The position numbers and the translations under genes were made by a program. From an uncultured Prevotella sp. (GTDB taxonomy: Bacteria > Bacteroidota > Bacteroidia > Bacteroidales > Bacteroidaceae), in contig URDV01000135.1 of NCBI GenBank assembly GCA_900546605.1, positions 1 through 6,120 on the forward strand: 6,120 nt of DNA, given 5' to 3'. Within the stretch, counting starts at the first letter, position 1; each line of letters starts with the position of its first letter. Below are positions 4,980 to 6,120 of the stretch, in pieces. The notes under the pieces were generated by a model. The model was not told the origin of the DNA. It was given only the letters and a program-made list of their open reading frames with translations, and did not search any database.

Positions 4980-5198
4980 ATGGAAGTAACCCGCAAAGCC
5001 TCTGATGACGAAATAACGCAGGCTATGATGTCTGGTATCACTTTTAAGGGAGCCAAACTTAAAAAGGCTACAAATGAAACAAAGGTGAAGACTAAGGCTC
5101 GGAAAAAAACCTATATAACAGGTTTGCATGGTTCGGGCTCAGCAAAGAAAAAGGCTGAAATACGACAAAGACGCGCTAATCGACATAAAAATAAATAA
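4980..5198 (+). CDS. Small, very basic protein of unknown function
   Basis: Not recognised. The 72-residue product has 21 Lys/Arg and 6 Asp/Glu, a net charge near +15. The first 20 residues (MEVTRKASDDEITQAMMSG) contain most of the acidic residues and could form a short helix. The rest is Lys-rich, and the tail SAKKKAEIRQRRANRHKNK is typical of disordered nucleic-acid-binding segments. No Cys, signal peptide or membrane segment is present. An in-frame TAA directly precedes the ATG, so the start cannot lie further upstream. RNA, ribosome or DNA binding is inferred from composition only. It lies 73 nt ahead of tsaB, which has its own -7-like element, so co-transcription is possible but not required. 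Its coding nature is supported by the consistent open frame and sensible composition, not by homology. Confidence 0.6.
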   Translation: MEVTRKASDDEITQAMMSGITFKGAKLKKATNETKVKTKARKKTYITGLHGSGSAKKKAEIRQRRANRHKNK

Positions 5199-5231
5199 CA
5201 CAGAGGTGCTCCTATTGTCAATCGTTTTATG

Positions 5232-5239
5232 TAAGTTTG
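5232..5239 (+). promoter_or_regulatory. Possible -7 element upstream of tsaB
   Basis: TAAGTTTG fits TAnnTTTG and lies 32 nt before the tsaB ATG, implying a leader of about 25 nt. The TTG partner (5215-5217) is only about 14 nt upstream, shorter than the usual spacing, so the promoter is incomplete. Confidence 0.35.
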
Positions 5240-5271
5240 TACCCCAAACAATTGAAAATTGAAGAAGAAAT

Positions 5272-5964
5272 ATGTCTTGTATTCTAAATATTGAAACTTC
5301 AACCAATGTATGCTCTGTTGCTTTGTCGCAAGACGGAGTATGCTTGCATGAAGAACTTGACCTAAAAGGCCCATCACATGCGCAAGTGTTGGCAGGATTT
5401 GTAAAGGAAACTGTTTCATTTGCCGATAGTCATGCCATACCTATTGATGCTGTAGCAGTCAGCAAGGGGCCAGGTTCGTATACAGGACTCCGTATAGGTG
5501 TGTCTGAGGCTAAAGGTGTGGCATACGGACGTGATGCTCACTTGTTATCTGTTCCTACGCTCAAGTTGCTGACGGTGCCTATCTTGCTCGGACATGATGA
5601 GCTGCCAGAGGATGCCTTGCTTTGCCCCATGATTGATGCACGCCGTATGGAGGTGTATTGTGCGCTTTATAATCGTGCTTTGCATGAGGTGTTGCCTACG
5701 CAGGCCTTGGTGATTGACGAAACATCGTTTAGGGATCAGCTTGACCAACATCCGATTTACTTCATGGGTAATGGTGCCGACAAGTGTGCCGAGGTGATTA
5801 AGCACCTTAATGCTCACTTCATAAAAGGCATTGTGCCTCGTGCTAAGAACATGGTTCCTTTGGCTGAAATGGCAATGGCTCGTGAGGAGTTTGAGGATGT
5901 TGCTTACTTTGAACCTTATTACTTAAAAGAGTTCGTGGCTACAAAGAGCAAAAAGTTGCTTTAA
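5272..5964 (+). CDS. tsaB: tRNA threonylcarbamoyladenosine biosynthesis protein TsaB
   Basis: A 230-residue TsaB (YeaZ-type) protein, full length for the family. TsaB is the cytoplasmic partner that binds TsaD (and TsaE) in the complex adding threonylcarbamoyl to A37 of ANN-decoding tRNAs. Seen: ILNIETSTNVCSVAL at 4-18, the first ASKHA-fold strand pair; the acidic/His segment GPSHAQVL at about 33-40; KGPGSYTGLRIGVSEAKGVAYG at 65-86, the signature block of the family; and MIDARRMEVYCALY near 120-133. The ASKHA metal- and nucleotide-binding residues found in TsaD are not expected in TsaB, so a structural/scaffold role is likely. The ATG at 5272 follows an A-rich stretch (gaagaagaaat) and sits directly before the conserved N-terminus. 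The partner genes tsaD and tsaE are not in this window. There is no clear terminator after the stop. Confidence 0.95.
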   Translation: MSCILNIETSTNVCSVALSQDGVCLHEELDLKGPSHAQVLAGFVKETVSFADSHAIPIDAVAVSKGPGSYTGLRIGVSEAKGVAYGRDAHLLSVPTLKLLTVPILLGHDELPEDALLCPMIDARRMEVYCALYNRALHEVLPTQALVIDETSFRDQLDQHPIYFMGNGADKCAEVIKHLNAHFIKGIVPRAKNMVPLAEMAMAREEFEDVAYFEPYYLKEFVATKSKKLL

Positions 5965-6120
5965 GGCAATGGGGTAATTCTTGTAGTGGCGCATTGGCGG
6001 AATAAGTAAACAAGTTGACAATTTAATGGGGTAGCGAGCAAGTTTGTCTAGTTCTTAAAAACTTCTTACCATCCAAACTTTAATATAATAAGTAGTGTGT
6101 AACATGCTTACTTGTTACCC
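5965..6120. other. Non-coding tail after tsaB
   Basis: No gene is seen. The segment is AT-rich and contains weak inverted repeats: AAGTTTG (6040-6046) with CAAACTT (6074-6080), and GTAACA-TGCTTACT-TGTTAC (6099-6118), a perfect 6-bp stem with an 8-nt loop. Neither is followed by a visible U-run, so terminators are not called. Confidence 0.4.

Noticed and set aside
6099..6118. Hairpin at the right end as a terminator of tsaB
   Set aside because: It lies about 135 nt after the stop, has only a 6-bp stem and is followed by CC rather than a T-run within the window.

Overview
The window looks like a piece of a Bacteroidales chromosome (Bacteroides/Prevotella group). The evidence is the promoter style (TTTG, about 20 nt, TAnnTTTG), starts preceded by A-rich stretches rather than Shine-Dalgarno sites, moderate-to-low GC, and the protein content. 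The genus cannot be fixed from sequence alone.

Layout, left to right. Positions 1-338 hold the 5' part of a leftward gltS-type sodium/glutamate symporter gene. A good minus-strand promoter lies at 563-594, and its long leader contains repeated AATAAGCAAAT blocks. A gene-poor stretch to about 1000 contains a 200-bp palindromic repeat element (679-878) and small hairpins. A strong rightward promoter (1001-1031) then drives a tightly packed group: a small exported protein of unknown function (1066-1509), an HPr-kinase-like P-loop protein (1520-2413), an S24/S26-type serine peptidase-like protein (2424-2897) and a candidate 31-codon Cys-containing peptide (2922-3017). After 223 nt containing most of a long-armed inverted repeat comes a PqqD-family protein (3241-3504).

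From 3582 the content becomes housekeeping: a free-standing AICAR formyltransferase (3582-4763) closely resembling the C-terminal domain of eukaryotic ATIC; a second, 83-bp copy of the palindromic repeat family (4778-4860); a very basic 72-residue protein of unknown function (4980-5198); tsaB, for t6A tRNA modification (5272-5964); and a non-coding tail.

The most interesting part is 1066-3504. PqqD-family proteins can be precursor-binding (RRE) domains. HprK-like kinases modify some lasso peptides, and S24/S26-like peptidases recur beside both. With a small Cys-containing ORF between the peptidase and PqqD, the locus looks like a compact peptide-modification or export system without a visible radical-SAM, cyclodehydratase or lasso cyclase. 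This reading is inference; the protein family calls are better supported. The second notable observation is the pair of palindromic repeats that share nearly identical ends but have different interiors.
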